Assembly (NCBI GenBank): GCA_946965045.2
Contig: OX337242.1
Coordinates: 372,001-436,000, forward strand
DNA length: 64,000 bases
Direction of reading: 5' to 3'
Origin: Epithemia pelagica
Taxonomy: Eukaryota; Bacillariophyta; Bacillariophyceae; Surirellales; Surirellaceae
Position numbers and translations under genes: made by a program. The notes beneath the pieces were generated by a model that saw only the letters and a list, made by a program, of their open reading frames with translations, had not been told where the DNA came from and did no database searches. This document shows, in pieces, positions 49,556-59,751 of the stretch; positions within the stretch are counted from its first letter, which is position 1, and each line of letters begins with the position of its first letter.

Positions 49556-51097
49556 ATGGATGCGGTACAGTCGAATTATCCGACGACGACGACGACGACG
49601 ATGACGACACCCAACAAGGATGATCCCATTGGAGAATGGTTTTCCAAAATTTGTCACCATGCCGCTGCTGCTGCGTCTCGCTCTTCATCGTCGTCGACAG
49701 ACAAGGAGGAAGAGCGAGTTCCCCTACCCTCCAATTATTATTCGTATCTACTCGTGATGCAATATTCCGTCCGTCCGGCCTTGCGATACCAACAACATAT
49801 CGACCACAACGACAACAAGAACAACACCAACATGTCGTCGGCGGAAGTGATTTATCAACGAGCCGGTGTTTCGACACCCTGGATGCGGGCCCGTGGTGAT
49901 TGGTACAGTCCTCCCCACTGGCTGCGTCATGTCACGCACCAATGGTGTCGCCAAGTCATGGCGGCGGCGGCGGTGGCAACGGAGACTCCCCCACGATCCT
50001 CCTCCTCCTCCTCTGGACCCATCATGGCAGGTCGGTTGATTTGGTTGGCCACAACACCCACAAATGATGACGATGAATGCTGGTGGTCCACCGTTGTGCA
50101 ACGACAGAGTCCCACCATTCAACTGGTGGAATCACGACTCTGGGAAGACAATCCCTGGGACTGGGACCATGACGACGACGACGACGACAACGACCGAAAG
50201 GACGACCGAGAGGACGAGCGAGGAGGACTCTTGAATTCCTTGTCAGCCTTGAAGGCACACATTTTGGAATTGATGATACGAGACAATACTACGGGGGACG
50301 AGGAGAAACATACCAATCGCAACCATCATTCTGGTCATGTCGCCCTGGTCGTGTCGAGTTGTACGCCTCTTTTACTGCGTCATGGATGGTACCGCATGAA
50401 TCAATTTTGGCAAGACCTGATTCAGAGTGTGTCGGTCGGCCGCAACACTCCGACCAGCGTCGTCCTCGTGTTGCCCGTGGCGACCGAAGTGGGAGCCGCC
50501 TTGGAATCTGGACGACGACGACACCAAATACACGTGCAGGCGCTCCAAGACATGGCCCAGGGACTCTTGCACGTGGACCAAGGACAAGCGACCTGGTGGT
50601 GTCGGGGGATTCGAGAACGACATGCCCTGCGACGAATGACCTTGGGATATCGCTTTGTCGTGCCGACCACCACAACAAACACAACACCCGCAGGAGGCAA
50701 CAAGTCTCTCCTTCCAGTAGAAATGGTGGTGGTGGTCCCCGACACGGCGAGTCACAACCACAACAGCACATCAACACTAGCCGACCCGGATCCGCATGAC
50801 AAGGACACCCGCAAGGACAACTCCCACCCGTCGTCGTCGTACCAAGTACAATCATCATCATCATCCGGCCATTCGGTGACACCCAAGAACAATAATATTA
50901 AGAAAAAGATGGCCTTGACTTGGAGTGAGGAGGGTCGTCAAGGAGTGGCCCGAGATGGGACCACTCCTCCTACTACTACGGAACCAGACATGGCCGCCAC
51001 CACCACCACGACGCGTCCCACCATTTTTATGCAAGACAACGATCCCGAATTTGACGATTATGACGAAGAAGATCCCGATGACGATTTGGATATCTAA
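49556..51097 (+). CDS. ELP5: Elongator complex protein 5 (Iki1 family)
   Basis: ATG at 49556, 513 residues. Elp5 forms with Elp4 and Elp6 the RecA-like accessory ring of Elongator, needed for wobble-uridine modification of tRNA. The core shows a RecA-like pattern with HVALVVSSCTPLLLRHGW and TSVVLVLPVATEVGAAL strands, without a Walker A motif, as in this subunit. The strongest evidence is the C-terminus: a motif TWSEEGRQGVARDG followed, after a low-complexity spacer, by FDDYDEEDPDDDLDI, the conserved acidic end of Elp5 proteins (PF10483). It is longer than the roughly 300-residue animal and yeast proteins because of Thr/Ser/Asp-rich inserts. Single exon. Confidence 0.85.
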   Translation: MDAVQSNYPTTTTTTMTTPNKDDPIGEWFSKICHHAAAAASRSSSSSTDKEEERVPLPSNYYSYLLVMQYSVRPALRYQQHIDHNDNKNNTNMSSAEVIYQRAGVSTPWMRARGDWYSPPHWLRHVTHQWCRQVMAAAAVATETPPRSSSSSSGPIMAGRLIWLATTPTNDDDECWWSTVVQRQSPTIQLVESRLWEDNPWDWDHDDDDDDNDRKDDREDERGGLLNSLSALKAHILELMIRDNTTGDEEKHTNRNHHSGHVALVVSSCTPLLLRHGWYRMNQFWQDLIQSVSVGRNTPTSVVLVLPVATEVGAALESGRRRHQIHVQALQDMAQGLLHVDQGQATWWCRGIRERHALRRMTLGYRFVVPTTTTNTTPAGGNKSLLPVEMVVVVPDTASHNHNSTSTLADPDPHDKDTRKDNSHPSSSYQVQSSSSSGHSVTPKNNNIKKKMALTWSEEGRQGVARDGTTPPTTTEPDMAATTTTTRPTIFMQDNDPEFDDYDEEDPDDDLDI

Positions 51098-51671
51098 GAG
51101 GGAACAACCGATACTCGAATCGAACCAAACCGACCAAAGGGCAATTACTGTCGTTTTCCAAAAAAAAAGAAAACTGGAGAATCCCACATGTGGACCAAGA
51201 CGGCAAGCTCGGGGTGTCGACCATGGTTTGTTGGTTCCAAAAAGTCGTACCCACACTGGAGCTATCCAGCGACAAAAAAGTCACTCGCACAAAACACCAC
51301 TGTGGACTGTAGCAACACCAAAGGAGTGCACCAACCAGCAAGACATGGAATGGAGAATGTGACTTGATTTTTTGTGTTTGACACTTGTACTATAATATCT
51401 GAGGGCCACTCGATAGTGGTTTCATTGTCAAAACGAAACCAGGAGTACCTAGTTTAGGGGGTCATACCAAAACTGAACAAGTACCAAAACTGAACAAGAC
51501 GAGCATACAGGCTACCAGTAGTAGGAGTACATGCGGATAGCTATAGAGATTTCTTTAGAATATACTCCAGGCCTTGAGTGGTATCAACAATCAACAGGTC
51601 GTTCCTTCTTCTTCTTCTTTTTCATGGACACGTCAACACACAGATATTATATCATCACGGCAATTGGATTC
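51098..51671. other. Intergenic spacer
   Basis: Downstream of ELP5. Contains a tandem ACCAAAACTGAACAAG repeat (51468-51498). No gene seen. Confidence 0.45.
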
Positions 51672-51980
51672 TTATCGTTCCATTGGGTTGGGCATGGGGG
51701 TCCCAAATCGCAATTGATGATCTCGGACGCATTGTCTCCAATAGGCTTCGGGACCGGGACAACAATACAAGACACAACAGTCGTCGGGTTGCTCCGTCAA
51801 TCCATGTTTGAGTTCGTAGGCTCGTTTCAAGGTTTGACCCTGCTGCACCAGCCAACAGAGACCACCACAGGCACCGCACATGCGGCAGAGGTACAAGTGA
51901 CAACATCCCGCCAAGTGCACTTGATCGGACAAGCCCACATGGGCCGAAACGCGAAACAGCTCAAGCCATTTGTGACGGAA
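51672..51980 (-). CDS. PLAC8-like cysteine-rich domain fragment
   Basis: Minus-strand frame ending in TAA at 51672. It reads WLELFRVSAHVGLSDQ, then the Cys-rich CCHLYLCRMCGACGG, LKRAYELKHGL, DDCCVLYCCPGPEAYW and RDHQLRFG. The spacing (R-x-x-Y-x-L, D-C-C-x-x-x-C-C, Q/R-C-x-R-[DE]) is that of PLAC8 (DUF614) domains, which act in membrane-associated metal or cell-size control. No in-frame ATG is present and a stop lies upstream near 52012, so 5' exons are missing or the gene is decayed; a weak acceptor TTGAG near 51978 is possible. It faces away from the spliced plus-strand gene that follows. Confidence 0.6.
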   Translation of the reverse strand, partial: FRHKWLELFRVSAHVGLSDQVHLAGCCHLYLCRMCGACGGLCWLVQQGQTLKRAYELKHGLTEQPDDCCVLYCCPGPEAYWRQCVRDHQLRFGTPMPNPMER

Positions 51981-52388
51981 CAGTCGATTTGGTCGAAGCC
52001 GTTACATGTGCGGCCGCCGGAGTCACGGGAACCACACTTGCCGCGTGGAAAGTCAATGTTCATTCAGGGGTGTCAATTGCACGATGGTACGTTCCATTGG
52101 TGTTCATGATCTCGACATGATCACATTCATCGTCTTACCAGTGTCGTCCTGGTTCCAGCCTTGGTGGACAGTGCCGAAATTGAAGCCACCTTTGAAAATG
52201 TCATTGCCCTGTTCAATTTGGTTCGTCATGAACACGCCATGACAAGGAATGCAGTGCATCGAGCCTATGAACAGCTCACCGATACCATTAATGATCGTTT
52301 TGACACCCTCACTCTAAAGCTCTTCCCTCCTGCTCCTGCTGGCAAAAAGCACGGCAAAAAGGAAAAGGGCAAGCGGCATTCAGTATAA
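51950..52388 (+). CDS. Terminal exons of a small hypothetical gene
   Basis: A frame reading ICDGTVDLVEAVTCAAAGVT up to CGATG joins across a 55-nt intron (52087-52141, donor GTACGT, acceptor TTACCAG) to VVLVPALVDSAEIEATFE, and ends in a helical, then Lys-rich tail GKKHGKKEKGKRHSV at 52388. The donor matches the GTACGT donors of other genes here. The 5' exon(s) and start were not found; the frame is open back to 51811, antisense to the PLAC8-like domain. No family recognised. Confidence 0.45.
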
Positions 52389-54249
52389 TACGCAATCGAT
52401 TTGGCTGCTTCGAACAGAAATTGAAGAGGATTGTGTTTCGGTAGACGAAGTCCTCGTACTTGGAACATGGGTGAGCATCGAAACAAAGGGGTTTCGATTC
52501 TCTGTTTTTTATTTTGATTTTACAACCTCTGTATAGTCTTGTTATCACTGATGCTTGTTCGTAGTGTACGGATTTGAATATTTATTCGTATCTTCTCCTT
52601 GGGGCCGTCATGCAGCACCAAACAGGTGAATGTGGTCTCGTTCTACCTTTACCACTCGTCGTCCTACCCTTCCCCACTCACTGAGCACTCACTGAGGAGT
52701 AAGTCACTCCCCACACTCCCACTACCTAAGCCCCAAAAATTACTGTACTTAGATTTTTTATTCTAGTGTAGTGTAGGAGTTCCCATTGTGTTGGTGCATG
52801 CTGCTGTGTTCTGTGTTGTCTTGTGTCGTTCGTGGTCGGGTCGCGAGAGGAGTGGGGGATGGAAGATCTAAGTATTCTGTCACACTATTTATACAGCAAG
52901 CACGCCTCGGAGTTTGATTGGCATGCAATAATTGAGAGAAATTTGATACTTAGACATAAAGCGTTATAAATCATCCGATATAATCGGATGAGGTCGCTTA
53001 AGTAACGCGGTTATTTAGAAACAATTAAGATTTCCTAGTGCCATATCGAAAGTAGGGCATGCTAAATTGTATAAAACTAATTAGGCTCACGACTACTAAG
53101 TATCCATTCAGAGAACCGATCACTTAGGAAGACCGAAAATTACCTAGGGTGCGCTGGCACGACTCCTCGTGACAAAGGAAGCTAACATACTTTAATAGCC
53201 CCGGAGGACTCCTCGTCGCAGGGCGCTCCTCGTGGCTTAACTCCTCGTCGGGCAATAGCTTCTCGTCGTGGAATGCCCCCACGATCCGCTTAAGCGGATC
53301 TCACAGGGGCAGTCCACTCCTCGTCGCTATTGCCCTTCTCGGAGTTTAGCCACTCCTCACACCCTAGCTCCTCCTCGTCCACCCTCAGCTATTAAAGTAG
53401 ACTTACGACCCGCTCTACCCTTTCCTCTAACTACAATTCCGCGCAGCTGCATGTTCCTTGCTAACTCCATACCAGACTAATCTTGTGATCGAGTCTGGTT
53501 TCTCCCTGTAGAAGCCAAGTTCTTATGAAGAAGAATATACATTTCCCCTTACTCGAAGAAGACGTGTCCCGTAGTCGGACCGCGGGGGAGCTCCACATTT
53601 TCTGCATCGCCTTTTCGTTCTACATGAAGGAACCACGATGAGGAACAGGTTGTGAACGAGAGATTGCAACTGCTGGATCCTTAACTTTCTATGCAAAGCC
53701 TTTTCTCCTTTCTTGCCACTGCTTTGGAAGGACATGCCTCAATTCTCTTGTCTAGACAATTGTATAACATTCCAAATCCACAACTAATTTATCTCCTATA
53801 TATATTCCTGGTACTCAATCCATCCGCCAATGTCCGTGTTGTAAAGATTGAATGCCGTTCAGTTATGTGGATGGATCTAATTCGTAACGTGAGAATGATT
53901 CGTTCTTGGTTCCCATTCGACAAATCCTTCTCCCGGACACGCCACAGAACGTCATTGTTTGTTCGATAGGCGATTCCCCCTTGTGATTGATTGATTGAAT
54001 ATTGAGATGAAGTGGTGTGGTGTGGTTGGGACAACAAAACACGGAATCATGAGTATGTCGGTCTCAGTCCAGTGAAATGAGGGAGTGAGCGTATATGAGT
54101 GTGCGTGTGTGCATGCGTTTATGGCAAATCTATAGTGTGTGAAAACGTGAAACAAGACAAGTGATTTTTTTTCAATCTTGAAACAACAAGGGTCTGATGT
54201 GTACTGATCCAATCCATTCTTCTTCCGACTGCGCCATTCCTTCTACAGG
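52389..54249. other. Long non-coding region, AT-rich then repeat-rich
   Basis: About 1.9 kb. AT-rich part 52900-53110 contains the palindrome CATCCGATATAATCGGATG (52972-52990). At 53160-53350 there are about seven CTCCTCGT[CG]G-like words and an 18-bp palindrome GATCCGCTTAAGCGGATC (53283-53300). CTATTGCCCTTCTCGGAGT near 53326 also occurs near 27940. No gene recognised. Confidence 0.55.
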
Positions 54250-56694
54250 TTATTGGCTCATGCCAAAGCCATGGGTGAATTCTTCAAAGCTGATTTCGCC
54301 ATTGCCATCTTCATCCAAGGCTTGAAACAATTCGTCGGCATCTTGCAATTGTCGTTCCTTGGGCAACCGTTTGTTGAGCAATTGGACGCCGGTCCGAAAT
54401 TCCTTGGGCGACAGTTTGTCATCGCCATTGATATCCAAAAATTTGAAGACTGTCATGAGCATTTCCGAGTTTTGTGCCAAGGTTTCGGCGGCATGATGTT
54501 GGGTCTTGTCAATGGAATCCGATCGATGCAATCGCAGCGTATGCGCTTGCAAAAAGTCTTGGACGGAAATGGTGGTGGAGGACCAAAAGGACGACGCGGC
54601 AGGGGCCAACCGAGGTTGCAAGGTCGCCCATGGCATGCCTTCGGCCGTGACAATCGTGGACGACATGACTTGCGCCCATTCGTCAATGGTCACGGTTCCC
54701 TCGGGGGATTGAATCTTGCTAAAGGCTTGTTCCAATTGACTTCGGTGACAGCCAATCAATTTCCGGACCTTGGTCAAGGCATGTTCCGTCATTTCTTCGT
54801 GAGCTTCTTGCGTCGAGGCAAAAATGTCGGAATAGGAATAGGATTCCGTTTGGTAGGCACCCGTGGGCAACAAGTGCAAGACGGCGCCTTGATTGGATCC
54901 CGTTTCGGCCGGATAGGCGGCGGCACTAAAGACGGTCAAGACCGACGTGGTGGCATTGCCCTCGTCGTCGCGACCACAGTGTTGGTCGCGAACGCCGTCC
55001 GCCACAACTTGATGACCCCGGACCAAATACATGAGATTGTGTCGCTCCAAAAAGCCACGGGCCACCTCCTTGCCAAACACAATACCCAACCCACGAGGAT
55101 TGGCCGCCGTCACCGTACTGGACGAGGCGGACGATGTCGCCGGATCGGACCACAGGAGACCCGTCACCAGCTTTTCCACTTCCGTCTGTGGTTTGACGGA
55201 GGTTTTCATGCGTTGTCGAAATTCCTTGGGCAACTTGCGGAGGGTATCCAATTCAAAATGGTCATATGGCAACCCACCATGGACCACCAACGCTGTGGGT
55301 GTTTGCAAGGCCAAGGGAAAGGCTCCAAACAAACGACCCATGGCGGACCATATTTGATGCGTCACATCGGGCGTCGCTTCCTGGTTGGAGGATGATTTCG
55401 TATTGGGCGCTTCATTGGGATACTTGAGTCGAATTTCGTCTTGAAAGCCATAGACCGAGGCGACCATGACATCTTCGTGATTCCCTCGTACCAAATAGAC
55501 TTGTTTCGGAAAGGCCAATTTGAGAATCAACAAGGTCAACAAGACTTCGAGCGATTGTTCTCCGCGATCCACAAAGTCGCCATCAAAGACCACAATATTC
55601 TGTTTTTTTTTGTTGTCGTCGTCGTCGTCATTGTCAGTTTTGCCGTCGAGCAATTGCTGCAAACTCGTCTTGTGTAACAAGTGCGTCAAACTGCGCATGG
55701 ATCCATGCAAATCACCGACTACGGAAATGACTTGGTTCGTGTGATGCGACAAGTCAATTAAATTGTCCTCCTCGGCCAAGACTTCGGTGGCCGCCTGCAA
55801 GAGTTGCAACAAACTGTGGACTTCTAGCAAGCATCCCGCGGCAATGCCATCCAACAAATGCAAGGCATGGTCGCGCGACAAGTGTTTCCAATCCACACCC
55901 TCCATACAAATCGACGACGACGAGGAGGTTCGGCTCGATGTGAGACTTCGTTTTGTTTCAAACTTGATGGGTTGTGGCGGTTCTTGTGCTTGTGGTTGTT
56001 TCGGTGGTTGCGATTCGGGTTTGGTAGTCTCGGTGGGTTCGCGGCCTGGTTCGCGGGTCACCCGTCGCTGGGCCATGGTCACGTAGCGACGCAACAAGCC
56101 CTTTTTTTCGGTAGCCAAATCGTGCAAATCGTGAATGATTTGGGCCAACCGCACTTTTTCCATTTCTTCCTTGGCATCCAAGGCCACCAACAAATCAAAC
56201 GTCGTCTTGGCCTCGGACGGAGACGACAAAAAGGAGGAGGAGGACGACGACGAAGAATTGGACGATTTGGATCGCTTGGAGGACGATGACGACGAAGATG
56301 ACGACACGGAACCAAAGGGGGCGGCAAAGGAACTGTCGCACAATGTTGGTGTCGCAATCGACAGGGATGGCCACCAGAGTGATTGATCTTCACCTCCTGT
56401 TGGCAGGTTGTGATAACAAACCGAACCAGCCGCTCCAACAGCAGCCACGGCACCCACCGATCCCCAAAATTTGTTGTGGTTGTTATTGTTGTTGTTATTG
56501 TGGTTGGTCTCTTGCGCCACTGCAGCCATTCCTCGTTGTGGCACTACGAGCGCTGCATTCGAAGCAGTACGCGAACGTCTCACGGTAGGAGGACGGTGCG
56601 CCACCGCCATGGACCGAACCGAAGCGACAGAGCGATACATGATGATGATGATATTGTTGTTGATGTTGTTGTTGCGTTCACGTGGTCCAACCAA
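54250..56694 (-). CDS. PPEF/RdgC-type Ser/Thr phosphatase with EF-hands, organelle-type N-terminus
   Basis: 814 residues from ATG 56694; a second start at 56640 (MYRSVASVRSM) better exposes a presequence. A basic, Arg/Ser/Ala-rich N-terminus and the span FWGSVGAVAAVGAAGSVCY suggest import into mitochondria or membrane anchoring. The PPP catalytic core follows: GDLHG (about 326), GDFVDRG (373), RGNHED (405), HGG (473), LLWSDPA and VRGHQVV, all metal- or phosphate-binding landmarks. Two EF-hands end the protein: DINGDDKLSPKEF (about 755) and DEDGNGEISFEEF (about 796), both with intact Ca2+ ligands. The order catalytic core then EF-hands is that of PPEF/RdgC. Low-complexity inserts lengthen it. 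Confidence 0.9.
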   Translation of the reverse strand: MVGPRERNNNINNNIIIIMYRSVASVRSMAVAHRPPTVRRSRTASNAALVVPQRGMAAVAQETNHNNNNNNNHNKFWGSVGAVAAVGAAGSVCYHNLPTGGEDQSLWWPSLSIATPTLCDSSFAAPFGSVSSSSSSSSSKRSKSSNSSSSSSSSFLSSPSEAKTTFDLLVALDAKEEMEKVRLAQIIHDLHDLATEKKGLLRRYVTMAQRRVTREPGREPTETTKPESQPPKQPQAQEPPQPIKFETKRSLTSSRTSSSSSICMEGVDWKHLSRDHALHLLDGIAAGCLLEVHSLLQLLQAATEVLAEEDNLIDLSHHTNQVISVVGDLHGSMRSLTHLLHKTSLQQLLDGKTDNDDDDDNKKKQNIVVFDGDFVDRGEQSLEVLLTLLILKLAFPKQVYLVRGNHEDVMVASVYGFQDEIRLKYPNEAPNTKSSSNQEATPDVTHQIWSAMGRLFGAFPLALQTPTALVVHGGLPYDHFELDTLRKLPKEFRQRMKTSVKPQTEVEKLVTGLLWSDPATSSASSSTVTAANPRGLGIVFGKEVARGFLERHNLMYLVRGHQVVADGVRDQHCGRDDEGNATTSVLTVFSAAAYPAETGSNQGAVLHLLPTGAYQTESYSYSDIFASTQEAHEEMTEHALTKVRKLIGCHRSQLEQAFSKIQSPEGTVTIDEWAQVMSSTIVTAEGMPWATLQPRLAPAASSFWSSTTISVQDFLQAHTLRLHRSDSIDKTQHHAAETLAQNSEMLMTVFKFLDINGDDKLSPKEFRTGVQLLNKRLPKERQLQDADELFQALDEDGNGEISFEEFTHGFGMSQ

Positions 56695-57619
56695 GTACCT
56701 CTAGGTGCGCTGACAGAGCCAGAATCGAGAGTCGAGAGCAGCAATGAATCGTTTCACAAGAAAAAGTTTGACTCTCTCAATACTTCATGCTCTGCCTCCA
56801 ACTCGGACTGGTGTCGGGTCTGTTTTGGGGCAAACTCTACAGCGGTTGCCGTGCGACACTGAAAATTTTGGCCTCACTTCGGCACTCGACAAACTTCCCA
56901 ATTCCCTCTACCTGATTACTATTGCTCTTATTCCCTTCTTTTGCGCTTTTGATCGTTGATCAATGATGCAGAGAGGGAGAGGAGGTTTGCACTTTGCAGC
57001 AGCCGCGGTGAGCGGTGTCGTTTGTCGTTTGGCATGAACTTTGCCCACACACAACACAATCGAAGAGAAAGGAGGAAAGAAAGTCGTCGTTCCAACCTTT
57101 CGGGTTTCGATAAAACAGGATTGAATGAGAGGATTGGTCCAATGAGAGAGTAGAAAGAGTGGCTCCCTTGCCCCTTGCTCTCTGCCGTGTCTGTCTCCTT
57201 TCTCACGGCACGACGCCTGGAGCCTGGAGTCTGTTTGGGGAGGTCTGACGAATGACGACGACAACAACGACAGATGCCATTCGTTTTCGTTTTATTTAGT
57301 AGAGTGCATCATTTACCTTTATGATGAGTGTGTACTATTCCGAGCAGCCTCGTGCAGCAAGCTGTCGTACGTGGTGTCGTTCATGGTCCCAAATTTTGTT
57401 GGGAGTATCCCCAAAACATGAGACCACGTCATTGTGGAACAGATCGCGCGTGTCCACGGTCTCCATGAGATTAGTGCGACCTAAGAGCTTCAACAGATTT
57501 ATTTAAAGCGACTCACAGCGATTCCATTGGTTCCCGCGGGACTATGTACGGGATCCATCACTCGGGACTTGTGTGTGCGTTTGGTTTTGTGGTTGCAGCA
57601 AAAATTTTTCGCCACCATG
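56695..57619. other. Intergenic spacer
   Basis: Promoter side of the phosphatase gene. Short ORFs overlap in conflicting frames. Nothing specific recognised. Confidence 0.4.
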
Positions 57620-57639
57620 TCCATTCATTTCATTCAACA

Positions 57640-57770
57640 CGAACGGAAGCCTCCAAAACCATCACCGATTGACGGTCAAGATCCAAGAAGAAACAGTATC
57701 ATGTGGGAAGGGCATCCTGTTCCGTTTGTCTTGAAGATTTGGAAAAAAAGAGAACAGAACATGTGAGTGC
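57640..57770 (+). pseudogene. Possible RING-finger exon remnant
   Basis: One frame reads GRASCSVCLEDLEKKRTEH, the first C-x-x-C of a RING domain, and is followed at once by a strong donor, GTGAGT (57763). No downstream exon supplying the remaining Cys/His ligands was found, and the upstream frame is closed within 60 bp. Probably a relic. Confidence 0.3.
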
Positions 57771-58640
57771 GCCGCTACACTACTCTGTCTTGGTGTGTTT
57801 TGTTCCTGGTTCTCAGCACTCCTTGTTGGTTCCCCCTCCTACTAAGTACTACTGGCATGGGCATGCCAGGGTGCCACTGCTCCATACTGTAACTGTATTC
57901 CGTTCGATACTATCCAAGAATGTGCATAATTTCCGTGCGGAAATGGTGACTCGTTCATGGATAGCATGGAACGAACTATAGGATTGCCGTTGTTGGATTG
58001 CCAAAACGACCATGAGTGGTGCAACGGTCTGGAAATCTCATTGCCACAAGCCACCTGACGATACTGTCCACAACACGGCCGCAAGGAATGCGTTTCGGAA
58101 AATTGCTCAAGACACGGTTGGATTGTGGTTGGGGAGGAGAGAACCGCGGCCAGCGATGGTGAATTTTGACACTTGGCACCCTGCAGCCATGATCCTATTC
58201 GTACCAAACGATACGAGGTTACCCTCCTGCAGTCACAATCCCTCAAGACCCACAAAGAAGAAACGCGTTACGGTTGGTGAAGCAACAAGTTCCGTTTGTC
58301 GTGGTAAAAAAGAGGCGAACCCAACATGCCCGAGAGGGATCAAGCATCCATAAAACACACAAGAGACAAGCTAAAAACGCACTCCCAAAAGGACAAACGG
58401 CTGTCACGGTGGCAGGATTGAAAGAAGATCAAGGTCCAGTCAATTCCGTTCTTGTTTATGGAGAGTTTGGCAGATCCCTACAAGCAAGGAACAAGAGTCG
58501 TTGGGGACGTGCCGCGATGGTGGTGTGCCATCGAGGAGTCTACGACAAACCGAGAATCCGTCAGGAATGGTCCGTCCCTGTAGGATCAATGTGGTTGCTG
58601 GTATTGAGAACTTGAACCGTGTCGTCGGTTGATGTTGTCA
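57771..58640. other. Decayed coding-like region
   Basis: Several overlapping short frames, some Cys/His-rich (RYCPQHGRKECVSENCSRHG at 58064-58123, just after an in-frame TGA). TTCCGTTTGTC and GAA-rich words at about 57719-57755 recur around 58290-58330. Looks like degenerated sequence; no intact gene. Confidence 0.35.
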
Positions 58641-58649
58641 CTACCAGCA

Positions 58650-59115
58650 ATCATACTGGTCCTAGTGGAAGGGACCATTCATGACTGGTTTTTGTTTAAG
58701 GCTTTGCAAAGTCCAAATATTCTACTGAGTCAAGGAGTGACTCGACCTCGACTGAGTGTAGTGTTTGGACCTTGCAAAGCCTTGAAGGATACCAGCCATC
58801 ACGCTGGTCTTTAAAGGGACCATTCCTGACGGTTTGTCTCGTTGTTGTGGGAAGCTTGGACAAATCCCAATATTCCACCGAGGGCCCAGGTCGAAGAGTG
58901 TGTCGACCTCGACTGTCCGTGGAGTATTGGGATTTGTCACATCCTTGTGACCATGAGGAAGCAATCACGCTGGTCTTAAAGGGACCATTCCTGACGGAGC
59001 CTCGGTTTGTATCGTTGTTGTTGCAAGCTTTGACAAGTCCAAATACTCTACCAAGGGCCCAGGTCGAAGAGTGTGTCGACCTCGACTCTCCGTGGAGTAT
59101 TGGGACTTGTCACAG
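58650..59115. repeat. Three tandem hairpin-forming units
   Basis: Units begin near 58650, 58801 and 58967 with the shared block CTGGTCTTTAAAGGGACCAT (or variants). Each carries a long inverted repeat around TCGACCTCGACT: arms 58701-58732/58752-58783, 58859-58878/58919-58938 (19 of 20 paired) and 59032-59051/59092-59111 (18 of 20). Unit 2 pairs AAATCC with GGATTT, unit 3 AAGTCC with GGACTT, a compensatory change. Confidence 0.8.
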
Positions 59116-59189
59116 CCTGGTGACAATGAGGAGACAATCGGAGGGAACTGTTGGTTGGTCATTTCTTCCCGGTCCACGTGGATGACTCG

Positions 59190-59751
59190 CTCCGACTTGC
59201 TCCCGTTCGATCCGAGTCGATAGTTCAGGAGCTTAGCAGGAGCGCTCGCATGGGCTTGTGTATCTATCGGTCGTAGGTTGCGATAGGACAGACGAGTACG
59301 ACTGTACGTTGCTTTCTTGCTTGAATACTTTTAGCAAAGGACTGTTGGTTGTATCTTCCGTCGAATATATACGGATCCTCTCGTGACCCACAAGAGTCCA
59401 GTCTTCGTTCCAAAGGTTGCCCCATAATAGTTTGGGTCCTACTTCTCCCCCCTCCAACGATTGAATCACGCCATACGGAAACCATTCCCCCATGAACCGT
59501 GCATTTGGAATTTTCGTGAAGAAGGCGCGCAAATAAGAAAAACGGAGTTTTCACGAAGTGCGAGTTGGAGTTTTTGCGATCCACGGTAGAGCTTGCAGCA
59601 CTCCTGTCATAATTTTTCATCTCCAGAAGAAGCACGATTATCGGGGCTGACACTGGGAAAGCGCTCCATCAACCCCGCACAAAGAGAGGACACCAAGACG
59701 CACGAAGAGACTCTGTTTCACCAGGATTCACAATAGTCGAGCTCTCGAAAA
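59190..59751. other. Upstream block of coiled-coil gene copy 1
   Basis: Shared with 60538-61142 and, more weakly, 61895-62380. Contains GACAGACGAGTACGACTGTA in all three. On the minus strand 59395-59500 can be read as WFPYGVIQSLEGG and neighbouring residues, also seen in copy 2. Confidence 0.6.

Noticed and set aside
51531-52109. 192-residue plus-strand frame
   Set aside because: Mostly antisense to the Cys-rich PLAC8-like frame and without domain features.
54253-55395. 380-residue plus-strand frame
   Set aside because: Lies entirely opposite the phosphatase, whose catalytic and EF-hand motifs are unambiguous.
58064-58123. Cys/His-rich zinc-finger-like stretch
   Set aside because: Directly preceded by an in-frame TGA, with no second repeat or intact flanking frame; too weak to call a gene.
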